Below the pieces are notes generated by a model. That model was not told the DNA's origin. It saw nothing but the letters and a program-made list of their open reading frames with translations, and ran no database searches. Of a stretch of DNA of 64,000 bases, positions 35,324 to 46,657 are shown piece after piece. How positions within the stretch are numbered: position 1 is the first letter of the stretch; each line of letters begins with the position of its first letter. Position numbers and translations under genes: made by a program. The stretch comes from Opeltia flavorubescens (taxonomy: Eukaryota; Ascomycota; Lecanoromycetes; Teloschistales; Teloschistaceae), in assembly GCA_000442125.1 (NCBI GenBank), contig KE546968.1, forward strand, positions 895,932 to 959,931, written 5' to 3'.

Positions 35324-38300
35324 ATGGCACGCATAATTTGGAACCTCATCATCTTTTTTCTGCTTTTGACGGTGTCAATTTCATGTTTCCGTATCAGCGG
35401 CGAGTCTAGCGCAAGCATTGAGTCACTTCAAGATATAGTTCGTCATCAAGTACATCTATGAAGTACGAAAGCCTGTGACTGATATCATGTAATCGTGGTA
35501 GGTGACTTGGGATGAGCATTCAATTTTTGTAAGAGGGCAGCGTGTTCTATTTTTCAGCGGCGAATTCCATCCATTCCGGTATCACATTTTGACAATTACC
35601 CTTGATCTAACCGAGGGTTGACAGCCGATAGTCTTCCAGTCCCGAGCCTGTGGCTTGATGTCTTTCAAAAAATCAAAGCACTGGGATATACCGGGGTTTC
35701 CTTTTACACCGATTGGGCACTGCTGGAGGGGAAGCAAGGTAACTTTACCGCGAAAGGAGTCTTCGCCTTGGAACCGTTCTTCGAAGCAGCTAGTACCGCG
35801 GGAATTTATTTGTTGGCAGTGAGTCCGAGTTACGAATGATGAAATCTTGTCTTGTTGATTGGGACAGCGTCCTGGGCCTTATATCAATGCCGAGGTTTCT
35901 GGAGGAGGGTATCCTGGTAAGTCATTACTTCGAAATGAAGCCCGCTGCTGATCGACATAAAGGCTGGTTGCAAAGGACTAAAGCCAAGCTAAGAACGTCT
36001 GAGTATCTGACATATACGGACAAGTAAATCAAACGAAGCCTGTGACTCGTATCGACTGATCTCTGTTCCAGCTATGTCCGGCAGATAGCGCAAATCATCG
36101 CCAAAGCACAGATCGCCAACGGTGGCCCAGTCATTCTCTTCCAGCCTGAAAATGAATATTCTCAGGCTATCTCAGACGTCACGTTTCCGGACCGTGAATA
36201 CTTTCAATCGGTTGAGGATCAGTACAGAGAAGCAGGAATCACCGTGCCATTCATAAGCAACGATGCAGCTCCTCGAGGATATCTTACGCCTGGGAGCGGC
36301 AACGGCAGTGTAGATATATACGGTCATGACGCATATCCACTGGGTTTTGATTGTGCAAACCCCTATAGTTGGCCAGATGGTGCTCTGCCGCTGCAGTTCC
36401 GTACACTGCACCTCGAACAAAGTCCCTCAACCCCGTACTCGCTCGTTGAATTTCAGGGTGGTAAGGCAATTACCCAGATCGTCATTTTATATGGAAGACT
36501 CTGTTACATGCTACGCAGCAATTATTGGTGACCACAATTCATTGATTGGACCATGATTGCTGATCCGATGATTTGTAGGGTCTTTTGACGCTTGGGGTGG
36601 TTCTTCTTTTGCCAAATGCACCATCTTGCTGAACGAACAATTTGAGCGGGTCTTCTACAAGAATGACTTCAGTTTTGGTGTCACAATCTTCAACGTGTAC
36701 ATGGTTTGTGTCCCTACATTAGCATCGAGATTGACCTTCCTAACACATTTTAGACATACGGGGGTACCAATTGGTGAGTCTAGGCCAGTTCCGTCCAACG
36801 GTTGAAGCTGATCAATATTCCGCTCAAGGGGGAATCTTGGACATCCCGGCGGTTATACAAGCTATGATTATGGCGCTGCAATCGCAGAGGATCGCACAAT
36901 ACTCCGGGAGAAATACAGCGAAGCGAGACTGGAAGTTAATTTTCTCAAAGTCTCTCCAGAGTACCTCACGGCAACACCGGGTATCGCTTCTAATGGTACT
37001 TTTACCAACATGGCTGCACTGGCCACTACTCAGCTCAAAGGCAATGCGACCAATTTCTACGTCGTCAGACACGCGTCATACAACAGCCTCAACAAGACGA
37101 CATACCAATTGACTGTCCCAACAAGCGCAGGCAACGTGACTATACCCCAGATCAGCGACTCACTTACTTTGAATGGGCGAGACTCCAAGATACATGTCAC
37201 CGACTACAGTATTGGCGCCTATTTGATGCTTTACTCATCAGCAGAGATATTTACTTGGTACGCTCTAGTCGATCCATTCGATCCAATTCCAGCCACCTAC
37301 GGTTCAAAGTACCTGACTGCAAGCTTAGGAAGAGGTTTCAGGATAGGACTGTTCTGATTCTTTACGGTGGAGCGGATGAATCGCACGAGGCAGCTTTTAC
37401 TAAACAGAGGACTTTTCAAGTCCTCGAAGGTGCTAATGTGCGCAGTAATGTCGTAAATGACACACTTCGAATTAATTGGGATGTCAGTACGGCAAGAAAG
37501 GTAATCAAGATAGGGCCAGATCTTTACGTCTACCTCCTAGGTAATTCCTTGCCAGCCTCGAAGACGACAAATGCTAACTGAGCGCAGATCGAAATTCCGC
37601 CTACAATTACTGGGTCTTGGACTTACCTGCAAAAGCGCCATACAATAATTACACAACTGCCGACCCTTCATCAGTCATTGTTCAAGCAGGCTATCTTCTC
37701 AGGACCGCGACTGTGAGAAATCATTCTCTTATTTTGACTGGAGATCTAAATCGAACCACCTCAATCGAAATTGTTGGTGGAGGACCCCGACCTTGCGCTT
37801 CGCTGTTCTTCAATGGTCGACCAGTGAGGACAGCCACGAATTCCTACGGCGTGACTGCTGGAACAGTCGCTTTTGAAACCCCCGGAATCTCTCTCCCGAA
37901 CTTGACCAATCTGGAGTGGAAAAATACCAACAGTCTCCCGGAGATTGAACCAAAGTACGACGATTCAACGTGGCCTGCCGCGAACGCAGGTACGACGATG
38001 AACCCCCGAGGTCTCGATACACCAACCAGTCTTTACGGAAGCGACTACGGCTTCAATGCTGGCAATCTTCTCTTCCGAGGCCACTTCATCGCAGCAGGGA
38101 ACGAAGCAAACTTCTCGCTACGAACACAAGGCGGCGCTGGCTACGGTGTCTCCGTCTTTCTGGACAGCACTTTCCTTGGATCGTGGGTTGGTAACGGTAC
38201 AGGCTTCGAGTACAACCAAACATTGACTCTCCCTTCGCTGAACGCTGGCCAACCGGGTGTCATCACAGTTTTACAAGATAATATGGGCCTCGATCAAAAT

Positions 38301-38988
38301 GGTGTAGTCGGTTCCGATCAAATGAAGAAGCCGAGGGGGATCCTAAATTACACCCTGTTCGGTCGTCCGCAATCGGCTATTGAATGGAAAATTACCGGAA
38401 ACTTGGGTGGCGAGGATTATCGTGATCGTGCTCGTGGTCCGCTGAACGAAGGTGGCTTGTATGCTGAGAGGCAAGGGTTTCATCTGCCTAATCCACCCAC
38501 CACCAATAGTCAATGGAAGAGTGCAAAGCCGACCGATGGCATTTCTGCAGCAGGGGTGGCTTTTTACGCGACTAGCTTCGATCTGGATCTTCCCATGGGC
38601 TACGATATCCCACTGTCTTTTGTCTTCACCAATTCCACTTCCGACGAGGCTGGTGTGTCGAATTTCAGGAGCCAGCTCTATGTCAACGGGTACCAATTTG
38701 GCAAATACGGTGAGTTGCGCCGTGGCAATTATTATTCGAAGGAGCACGTGGGGTATTGACCAATTTATAGTCAACAACATCGGTCCACAGACAGCTTTCC
38801 CGGTACCTGAAGGCATCTTGAACCATCACGGCACCAACTACATTGCTCTGTCATTGTGGGCTCTTGATGCCAGAGGAGCGAAGATCGAGGACATCCAGCT
38901 GATTCCAACGGCGGTGATTCAATCAGGCTATGGACCTATCGAGATGTCACCAATGCCAGCGTACAAGGAAAGAGTAGGAGCATATTAG
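35324..38988 (+). CDS. Secreted GH35 beta-galactosidase
   Basis: Twelve exons: 35324-35449, 35502-35578, 35632-35818, 35868-35916, 35963-36023, 36072-36460, 36579-36703, 36754-36773, 36829-37257, 37329-37540, 37588-38709, 38771-38988. All phases agree and give 1004 residues, the usual length for fungal GH35 enzymes. The signal anchor or peptide is [20 protein letters not shown]. The catalytic TIM barrel carries [19 protein letters not shown], the acid/base Glu195 in FQPENEY and the nucleophile Glu293 in YSLVEFQGG. It is followed by the beta-sandwich domains including [20 protein letters not shown] and, late, [18 protein letters not shown] and [20 protein letters not shown]. It hydrolyses terminal beta-galactosides from plant cell-wall galactans and xyloglucan outside the cell. 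No disabling change was seen. One exon is only 20 nt long. It sits inside the paralog cluster with no evident link to it. Confidence 0.92.
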
Positions 38989-39747
38989 TCTTGCCAAGCG
39001 CGGAGGTTTTGAGAACGAGTCCTTGATTGGTTTTAATCAATGCTGAAATCATTCGCTTGAACATCTCCAGAAGTAAAAGAGTAAAGGTTGTATTTCATTG
39101 CATCTAGTTTGCGTGAAATTTGATGCAATGGCTTGAGGTCCTGCATCATCAGTAAGTGAAGCGATCTCCATCAATCAAAGCAGAAAGCCTTATGACTTCA
39201 CGAATACAATGACTGCCCCTCCAAATTCTTCCCGGTAAATCTTAACCCTCAAATGATCTACGTCAAACTTGAAATCTCAACTTCCTTCAACTGATATCAT
39301 CGGCTTCGATCTTCTGCCTTCGACACAAATTCCCAATCACCTGCCTAATAAAACTCATCCTTGGTCAGAGGAATACCTCTTGACGTGTTTATCTACCTTC
39401 TTTCTATTGATTCTGGCGTGTCCGAGGACGACGCATCCAGTATCCCTTCCCTTGACCGCCAACCCGTCAAACAGTCATCGCGCCTCACCCCATAACTATT
39501 CCCACGTCGTTGGAGGGCTTGAAGTTCCTGTGTGCATGGTTTTCCTCAAATCAGCGGAGGGAAGCACCGACCGAAGATCTCCTGGTCTGAAGAAACCACT
39601 GGCTCTATTTGGCAATTCACTTAGGCCCTGCTCGACTCAAGCCCCGATTGACGCAACCGGCTTTACGACCAAGTTCTAGGTCCCCGGCATTGGTTCCTTC
39701 CAGCTCTATACTGCACTCCCTCGCTGCTTCCCTCCAAAGATCAAAAC
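38989..39747. other. Intergenic, promoter of the second paralog
   Basis: 759 bp. A plus-strand frame at 39269-39679 runs into the start of the next gene in another frame and is not protein-like, so I leave it out. The CT-rich stretch before 39748 resembles a fungal promoter leader. Confidence 0.5.
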
Positions 39748-41189
39748 ATGACTTCAACCGCGGGCACTTCTCCCTTAGAGAAAGTCTTGCAGGAAGTAAA
39801 TTTGGACGTACGAAACTTAGGTGCTATTGCCGTGATGCATCTTCGTGCTCATGCAGTACCCTTGCTAATGTCACGACCATAGACCCCGGTCTTGTCCCAT
39901 CATTCGAACGCCTACGAATCTTGCAACAATCATTCTATCAAATATTAGAGCTCACCACCTACTCGACAAGGATTTTTCCACCAAAAGCAGCATCTGTATC
40001 AAGGACCGAATTCCTCGCCCTGCTGATGAGAACGTACGATTCCATCGAGAAGGTGTTGGTGGCATTCCTTCAATTCCTGAAAATTGAAGTGGAAGGACAA
40101 AGAGACCAGGATGGTCATCACAACTATCATCACAATGTACTCCGGGCTTTTGATGATCAAAAAAATCCACTGTACCGCCTGCTAAGACTCCTGCCGACTG
40201 CAAAACGAGGAACTTCAATGTTGGACGACAGTTGCCCCCACGAGATGATCTCCTCATTAAAGCGAGTAAGGAACCAAGCCAGCGACCCGTTCAACAAGCT
40301 CGGGAAGAATCCACATGAAGAGGCCATCTCCATCGAGCAGGACTGTTCATACCTCTGTTGGTGCATCAGAATCTTCGGTGCCCTGATCGCCGCATTCACA
40401 GTCTGTATCCACGAACACGATCGGCGAAATGCCAAAGTCCGCTGCTTAACGAACAAAGAAGTCACAAGTATGGTCAGAGTATGCGTTCGCACCTTAGCCT
40501 GCAATCACCACTGCCCAAAACACGACAGGGAACTTTATCAGCCGCTCATATGGTCGAAGGAGAGCGATCGGAAGAATATTGCTTTCTTCCTTCGACTACA
40601 CTCCAACGGGAAGACGACGCAGGATAGGCACGGTCCACCGCCTAAGAGAAGTCGGAAAGCACACTTTCCTACACCGAATAAGGGACAGAGGTGGGGTTGG
40701 AGCTACTTTGAGGGCGGCGTCTCGTCACCACCGGAGCCAGCTACCACGCAGCAGCAGCCGTCGTCCGCCCCAGAGCCATCTATAACAACAGAGTCACCTA
40801 CCACCAAGCCTATGGATACCAGTGCAGATCATGTCGCGCAATATCCAGTCAGGGATGGCGCGGAGTCACATCCCCAAATGCCAGCACTGAACAAGCGCAT
40901 CGCAGCCCTGGAGGAGGAGCTCAAGGATTACAAGGCGAAAAACACTCGACTGACAAATCAACTAAAGTCATTAATCACAACTTACGATGAAAGGCTTCAA
41001 GACACTGTGAAGAAGGAAGTGGCGCTCGCGGAAGAGAGAGTCTGGCAGACCGTTAAGCAGAAGCTCTCTGAAGATGGTATGATGGAGTACTTGAGGGGAG
41101 CGCCGAAGCCGGGAGAAGCAGATTCGAATGTCTGCAATGGAGGAGGCGGGTGGGGGAACACCAGTTCCTCCGAGCCTAGAGGATGGTAG
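39748..41189 (+). CDS. Paralog family member 2: helical core, reduced finger, coiled-coil tail
   Basis: Two exons (39748-39820, 39883-41189) with a 62-nt intron GTGCTA...CATAG containing a perfect TGCTAAT branch site, giving 459 residues. A longer frame starting at 39609 is rejected because the N-terminus MTSTAGTSPLEKVLQEVNLD and the phase-1 intron match the members at 44861 and 46658. The signature is YDSIEKVLVAFLQFLKIEVE, then GHHNYHHNVLRAFDDQKNPL. A region around 210-240 has LCWCIRIFGALIAAFTVCI. The finger is reduced to VRTLACNHHCPKHDRELY and looks shortened compared with its relatives. Residues 270-380 are Pro/Ser/Thr-rich linker. Residues about 380-440 form a coiled coil (NKRIAALEEELKDYKAKN, LAEERVWQTVKQKL). 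The Gly-rich end carries GGGGWGNTSSSEPRG. Function is unknown. It converges with the protease gene to the right. Confidence 0.75.
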
Positions 41190-41879
41190 CAGAGTAGGGC
41201 ATGTTGGTGGGTATGTTTTGAGAGTATTCATCTAGAAAAGGTTGCGATGGGGGAGTACAGTCTAGCATGGGTCGTTCCTCCCAAAATGATATGTCTGGAT
41301 GACTTCAAGAGGATATGTGATCTGGCATAGCTAGCAATCTCATGAATCGATACATCGAAATACCTACGCAGAACAGCATTCGAAGAATTAGCGATAGCGT
41401 CCGCCAATATCAATTATGGTTCGTAGACGTGCATAGTGACCTGAGGAAGGTGATGCTCATTCAAGGTTTGGCATGATCATGAATTAACTATCTTTATTAC
41501 CCCATATCAGTCTCCCTGTCTACTAAACGGATATCAAAGTCAGAAGAAATTACGGCAATCCTGATTTAATCTCCCTGTCGCCTACTCCTGCCATCTGGTC
41601 TTCAGTGACTGCTCTTGGGCCCTGACGAAAAGACTGAAAAGGGAGCCTAGGCATGGCACAGGAATATTACAGCGCAAACATTGTAATCGATACCTCGATT
41701 ACCTCAAGATTTTAATTAAACGTTTTAGGCTCTAGGATTGGAAAGGCAGGCGAGACCACTTACATAGCTTTTGTATAAGAACTGGTGACTTTTAGCTGGG
41801 GATTCCCAGATACTTCGACACTTGATCAAGCCTTGCCTTCTCTCTTGATCGATCTTTCAATGACCGATGTATCGGCATT
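41190..41879. other. Intergenic between convergent genes
   Basis: 690 bp with the 3' ends of member 2 and the protease gene. No gene or RNA was recognised. Confidence 0.5.
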
Positions 41880-44024
41880 TCATTCCGCTAATTCAAGTCC
41901 TCCGACGCTTGTGATGGCTCCACTGCTGTCATAGACCGTAGTTTGTTCGGTCACAGCCGCCTCGATATCGTCGAAACTGGTGACAAGCCCAGCTTTCGCG
42001 TACTGTTGCTTCACTGCAGGCACTGGTGGACCGACTGCACCATAGAGACAGCCGTACAGAAGCCCACAAACCCGGCCTTGACTGTCGACAACCAAAGCAC
42101 CAGAATCTCCGGGAAGGCAGAACGTATTCTGCACGTGTGATATTTGCTGGTCTGTTTTCGCGTTGATTATGAAGTATTGGTGCGTAGTGTTGTCTTCAAA
42201 AACCGGCTCACCTCCTTCCATTATTTGCTCGCCGAAGGTGTCGAGGGCAGGCTCCCTCGCCTTGACTTTTCGAATGATATTACCGCGGTGGTTTCGCTCT
42301 ACGTGCTCGACGGACAAGGGAGTGTGAACCTCAAAGCCGTTGCAAATCCCAGCTGTGATGCCTGTGGATCGGCCGATTTTGAAATACCATCGGCCCGGCA
42401 CAATGCGGTGTGTGCTGAAGAGTTTTGACCCCGGAAGATGATCGTACCCTCCAAGAGACTCGTCGTAATCCCTCGGGGCTCGGCCTAACATCAATTCTCG
42501 GGGTGGCAGCACATGGCCCTCGTCGTGGTTGAAGTAGCTCTCTGCGCTGCTTGAACCTTCGGAATTACCGCTCGCGCAGAAGGCAAAATCTAAAATTCGA
42601 TTTTCTTTATTGACTTGTCGGCCCGAAGCCAGTAACGTTCTCCCAATCATACGAGGCATGGTCTTTAGATCCTCGCGCATCACCTCCAACCGGTCTATTG
42701 CAGACTCCGTATTCTTGATTGAACGCTCGGTAGATGCTGTCTTGCGCCTAATCTCCTGATGTCGTGCCAGTTCCTCATGAAATTGTTCAAGCTGGGTTTT
42801 TGCCGTTTGAAGGGATCTATCAACGACTTCCTTCGTCTTCTTTGTGTCTGGACCTGCCATGTATTGCACGTTGGCTACAGACGGATGGGTCTCATCCGCA
42901 TCCAGTCTCCCTCCACCAACGCCGAAGTCGTCCATTTCCTTGATTGCATTTGCCGTTTGTGCCGTTGGATCAGGCTGTACTACATGATTACTCGTCAGAA
43001 AACCATCGTATGTCGCTCCTTTCCATTTAAGTTTGAAAAAGCCGCTAAGAGTACCGCTAGTCTCTGAACCCATTATCCCAATACTTGCCCCCATCTTCGG
43101 ATTGATAGAGAAGTCATCGATGAAAGACTTCCCCTTTCGATCCTCGTCTGGGCCTTCCTCGATCTCTGAGCGGGAAACGGCAGTGGCTGCTTCTCCAGGG
43201 AAAATGTCAATTCCAATAGATGATTCCACATTACCGTTGGCTTGATCAAGCTCAGCTTGAAGCATCCCCCTCAACGAGCGCCAGTCACATACCGTCAAAG
43301 GCTTCACCATAAGCACGACTGAGTTGATGGCGTCTCTTGAAGTTCGGCCAACGCTGCACATGGTAAATGCAGTCCATTTTCCGCTCAAAATTCTTCGGAC
43401 AATGCTGAGCATCCTTGGGCAAGCAAGCTGGAATACGGTAGCATCACGGCCAGTTGGAGGAGTCGCAAATAATGAAGGCTGGTAGTGCCGCCGTGGGTCT
43501 GTTATCTCTACCTCAAAGTCGTCCAAGTCACATGATATAAGGAGGTCTTTGATCTCGCGTTTACAAAGGGACCAATTTCGAATGATTTGACTGTCCGGGA
43601 CATCGACCTTGACATTGAGTACAGGTACAATTTTATTACCACCCGGGTATCCCGGTTTGGACTGCATGCAAGGTAGTATTTCTGTAGACTCGATATTGTG
43701 GCTCCGTATGATAGCGCGGATATCAGCAAAGTCCACTCTATTTAGACGCGAGCGGGTCTGGTCATCCATGTAAGTGGTGAAAAGAGGTAGCGGGAGTGGG
43801 AAGCCTCTTGACGTAGAGCGGTAAGGGTCCATTTTATATATATAGTCCTCGATTTTCATCTCTCTGTATTCGTCGTCGGTCCGCTGTAGGAGCCTTCGGC
43901 GCTGATTGGGAGGGCCCGTCAGTGGTTGGACTGAGTCTGGCGAAGGTGAATGCAGACCACTTCCCATTACTTGAGACAGTGTTCTTGGTCGAGACATAAT
44001 ATTAGATGAGGCGAAGGAAATCAA
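41880..44024 (-). CDS. Trypsin-like serine protease with coiled-coil insert, intracellular
   Basis: Single exon, 714 residues. The C-terminal part is a chymotrypsin-fold protease: His347 in GFLTSNHVV, Asp479 in RILDFAFC and Ser641 in CLPGDSGALVVDSQGRVCGL. Unusually, the His and Asp are 132 residues apart, and the space holds a predicted coiled coil (about 395-455, RSLQTAKTQLEQFHEELARH). The N-terminal 300 residues are an unidentified module, with a disordered start (1-50) and a folded part from about 90 (FADIRAIIRSHN, VVLMVKPLTVCDWRSLRG). No signal peptide is visible, so it should act inside the cell. Proteins with such a trypsin-like domain are found among fungal signalling and defence proteins beside or fused to NLR-type modules; relation to those is inference. 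A second ATG at residue 10 is equally good. It lies between members of the paralog family. Confidence 0.8.
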   Translation of the reverse strand: MISFASSNIMSRPRTLSQVMGSGLHSPSPDSVQPLTGPPNQRRRLLQRTDDEYREMKIEDYIYKMDPYRSTSRGFPLPLPLFTTYMDDQTRSRLNRVDFADIRAIIRSHNIESTEILPCMQSKPGYPGGNKIVPVLNVKVDVPDSQIIRNWSLCKREIKDLLISCDLDDFEVEITDPRRHYQPSLFATPPTGRDATVFQLACPRMLSIVRRILSGKWTAFTMCSVGRTSRDAINSVVLMVKPLTVCDWRSLRGMLQAELDQANGNVESSIGIDIFPGEAATAVSRSEIEEGPDEDRKGKSFIDDFSINPKMGASIGIMGSETSGTLSGFFKLKWKGATYDGFLTSNHVVQPDPTAQTANAIKEMDDFGVGGGRLDADETHPSVANVQYMAGPDTKKTKEVVDRSLQTAKTQLEQFHEELARHQEIRRKTASTERSIKNTESAIDRLEVMREDLKTMPRMIGRTLLASGRQVNKENRILDFAFCASGNSEGSSSAESYFNHDEGHVLPPRELMLGRAPRDYDESLGGYDHLPGSKLFSTHRIVPGRWYFKIGRSTGITAGICNGFEVHTPLSVEHVERNHRGNIIRKVKAREPALDTFGEQIMEGGEPVFEDNTTHQYFIINAKTDQQISHVQNTFCLPGDSGALVVDSQGRVCGLLYGCLYGAVGPPVPAVKQQYAKAGLVTSFDDIEAAVTEQTTVYDSSGAITSVGGLELAE

Positions 44025-44860
44025 AGGTACGTTGTATGTGAGAAATCTGTGCGTTATAAAAAGACAAGGGTCTATACTGCGGTTGATTGCTCAATGAGAG
44101 AGTGACGGTCCATGAAAGTAATTCGATCTCATATAAGTATATATATGAGCATCAGTGAAAAGTATGGTGAAGTCGTCAACAGGGAAGGCAGAGCAGAACT
44201 TTGAAATCCGGCGTATGACGCGAAATCGATCGTCGATAGGAATATAGAATGACAAGTTGCAAAACTCTGAAGTCGTCGCAGCGAGAACAGAGAATAAAGG
44301 AAATGGAGGGAGAGAATTATTTTCCACCCTGGAGTTTCGCGAGAATAATTCGTATTTATACTCCAGTCTGTGTTTTATTGCCTCAAAAGCGATCATGTTA
44401 AGCATGAAGAGAATCAATATACTTGAGCTGGAAGGTGCCCTGGGCCCAGCGCTAGAGAGAACAAGAGGCATTTATTCGATACAACGACTCGTTGAAGGAT
44501 CAAGATGAACCGGTGAAATTCATTGGCATTCAGGAAGTTCAAATAAGATCAGTGATAGAAAGCCTCAGATCAGATGTTCTGGTACTGACTCATTCACGCC
44601 TCGTACATTGAAATTATGAAGATTCCTTTGGTGTTTGTAGCCCGAGCTTTGTGTCGGGCGGCGCGCATATAACTTAGAATCGATCGGTAGTATGTTGTGG
44701 CATCGGGTTGAAGGTGTTACCATCCATCAATTACCTATCTGATAGCCTGATGTGGCAAACCATTTTCAGAGAAACCGTCCGAAGAGCTCATCCGAAGCGC
44801 CAACAGCTTCCCCATCACCTGGAAACGAAAATCAAATAAGAGCACGTAGTTTATCTCAGA
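44025..44860. other. Intergenic, upstream of the protease gene
   Basis: 836 bp between two minus-strand genes. A 126-codon minus-strand frame (44091-44471) is open but has no protein-like pattern and is not annotated. Confidence 0.45.
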
Positions 44861-46068
44861 TCACATTTTCCAAGTGTCTGCTTCTGATCCTGGGTTTCCT
44901 CCCCTGAGTAAGAATCCCCGCCCAGCCTGAATCATCTGCTTCAACATCTCCTGCGCTCCTTCCGCCTTCGCTTTCGCCAATGTTTCTGCATGCTGCTGAC
45001 TGGCTTGAGTGACTTCTCTTTGGTATGCCAGAAGTTGTTTCCTAAGATCGTCCCTTTCTTTGATGGCTTGCCTTCTGTCGTGTTGCGCTTGCGCCACTTG
45101 CTGCTTCGAATCCGCCCTCTGGTGATGAGCCTGGTTTGTAGTTGCATCTTTTCGGCTTCGTGGTGTGCTGTTCGGCATTGGTTGCCATTCCGGTAGATTC
45201 TCTGTAAGCGCTTCTTTTATATATGCATCCAAATCCTCGGGCGAAGCAGTACCTCCGAACATCAACCCGATACTTGGTAAAAGGCGTTGATAAGTGCACA
45301 TCCTTGTCAACTTGTACAGCTCTGGATGTACGCCCGATCTAAAATGATTGGTCCATTGGACTTCATTTGCAAATCGCATCGTACAACGTCCAAGAAGGCA
45401 CTGAACCATTTTGGCATTTGGAGGGTTCGTCAACACACAATAGGTAACCTGCAGTCGCCGTCCGAGTACGCAGTGTAACAATGCAGAGAAAAGAGATCCC
45501 ATGATTTGGTCACAAAACGGTCCGATGTCGGTTAAGTCAGCATTCGTTTCCGCGTCATGCCTGTAGTGCCTTTGGGCGCCAAAGTATTCATTTCTTTTTC
45601 TGCGGAAGCGATCGACACTTAAGCCGGTAGCTGTATCAGAATTGAGAAGGGCGTACAGTTCATTGTTCGTGTGGTTGAAAGCTTGAAGCACTCGTAAATG
45701 GTATGAGTGCTTCCCATTGCAATTTACTGGTTCATCGATCTTTATATTGAGGAAACCGAGCAAAGCCACCAAAACCTTCTCGAGGGAATCATAACACGCG
45801 ATGAAATTTTGAGAAGCAAGATCTGACAATGCACTGACATCCTCTCGTTCGGCCTCCTGCATTCGATTTTGAAGCTGAATGACGGATACGAACGCTGCTT
45901 CCAGATTTTCAATTGTTTGAATGATTGATCTCAAGTCGTAATCTATGCACGGAGTCTTAGTACATATGGCTAAAGGGCTCATTCGATGATATAGAACACA
46001 CCGCCTGCCTCTTGATCTATACCATAGCCGTCTATCCAGCGACCCAAAATACTAGAACTCGAGTCCAT
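44861..46068 (-). CDS. Paralog family member 3: helical core, C2H2-like finger, coiled-coil tail
   Basis: Two exons on the minus strand (46002-46068, 44861-45942) with a 59-nt intron GTGTGT...GCATAG that has a perfect TACTAAG branch, giving 382 residues. An internal ATG at 45982 would start in the middle of this intron. I prefer the upstream ATG because MDSSSSILGRWIDGYGIDQE resembles the N-termini of its relatives and the intron phase (1) agrees. The signature is YDSLEKVLVALLGFLNIKID, then GKHSYHLRVLQAFNHTNNEL. The finger is MVQCLLGRCTMRFANEVQWT followed by NH and GVHPELY (Cys-x4-Cys-x12-His-x5-His). The C-terminal coiled coil is Gln/Lys/Glu-rich (DRRQAIKERDDLRKQLLAYQ) and ends GAQEMLKQMIQAGRG, much like the end of member 4. 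Function is unknown. It lies downstream of member 4 in the same orientation, 0.6 kb away. Confidence 0.78.
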
Positions 46069-46657
46069 CTACTCTGTTGATTGAACAAGTAGGTTGAGCT
46101 TCAACGAATCAGGCGGTATTTCACCAGCCAGCGGCCGGAAGGTGCTTGTATTTTAGCTCTGTCCTGGAAGTTTCCACAAGTCATCAGACTTATCATGACG
46201 AAGGGATGGCATTGGAAATGTACAAATACCATGGTAAGAGCATTGAGAATATGTGTTGAAAAATACCAAACCTTTCACGTATTGAGTCGACTTCATACAA
46301 TCAGAAAGTCATCACTTGATAGCGTTCTCCACCGAACACCTAGGATGATGTTGTGTCACTGGCAGTCCAAACCAGCGAAGTTAAACAGCTTCAGAGATAT
46401 GTGACAGATATCTTATTCCATCCTCCATTCTAGTAGCCACATTTGTAAGCAGTCTAAGATGCAAGGCTGCATGATTTCAATATCATGATTCTTGGTCATC
46501 AAGATGAATTATAAGTACGGTAGTCATGTAGGAAGCTGATGAAGGCAGAATCTAAACCTTGATATCGGAAACCAACCGACTTGAGAGTAATGGTCCAGCG
46601 ACCGTGGTTCTCCACTTTCATTTCTAGGTAGCAAGGATCTTCTATGCTAGCATACAT
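46069..46657. other. Intergenic between the two tandem paralogs
   Basis: 589 bp between members 3 and 4 on the same strand. It must hold the promoter of member 3. Nothing else was recognised. Confidence 0.5.

Noticed and set aside
39269-39679. 136-codon plus-strand frame before paralog member 2
   Set aside because: Overlaps the 5' region in another frame, no domain, and the promoter-like CT-rich leader lies within it.
44091-44471. 126-codon minus-strand frame upstream of the protease
   Set aside because: No conserved pattern, no splice logic, likely chance.
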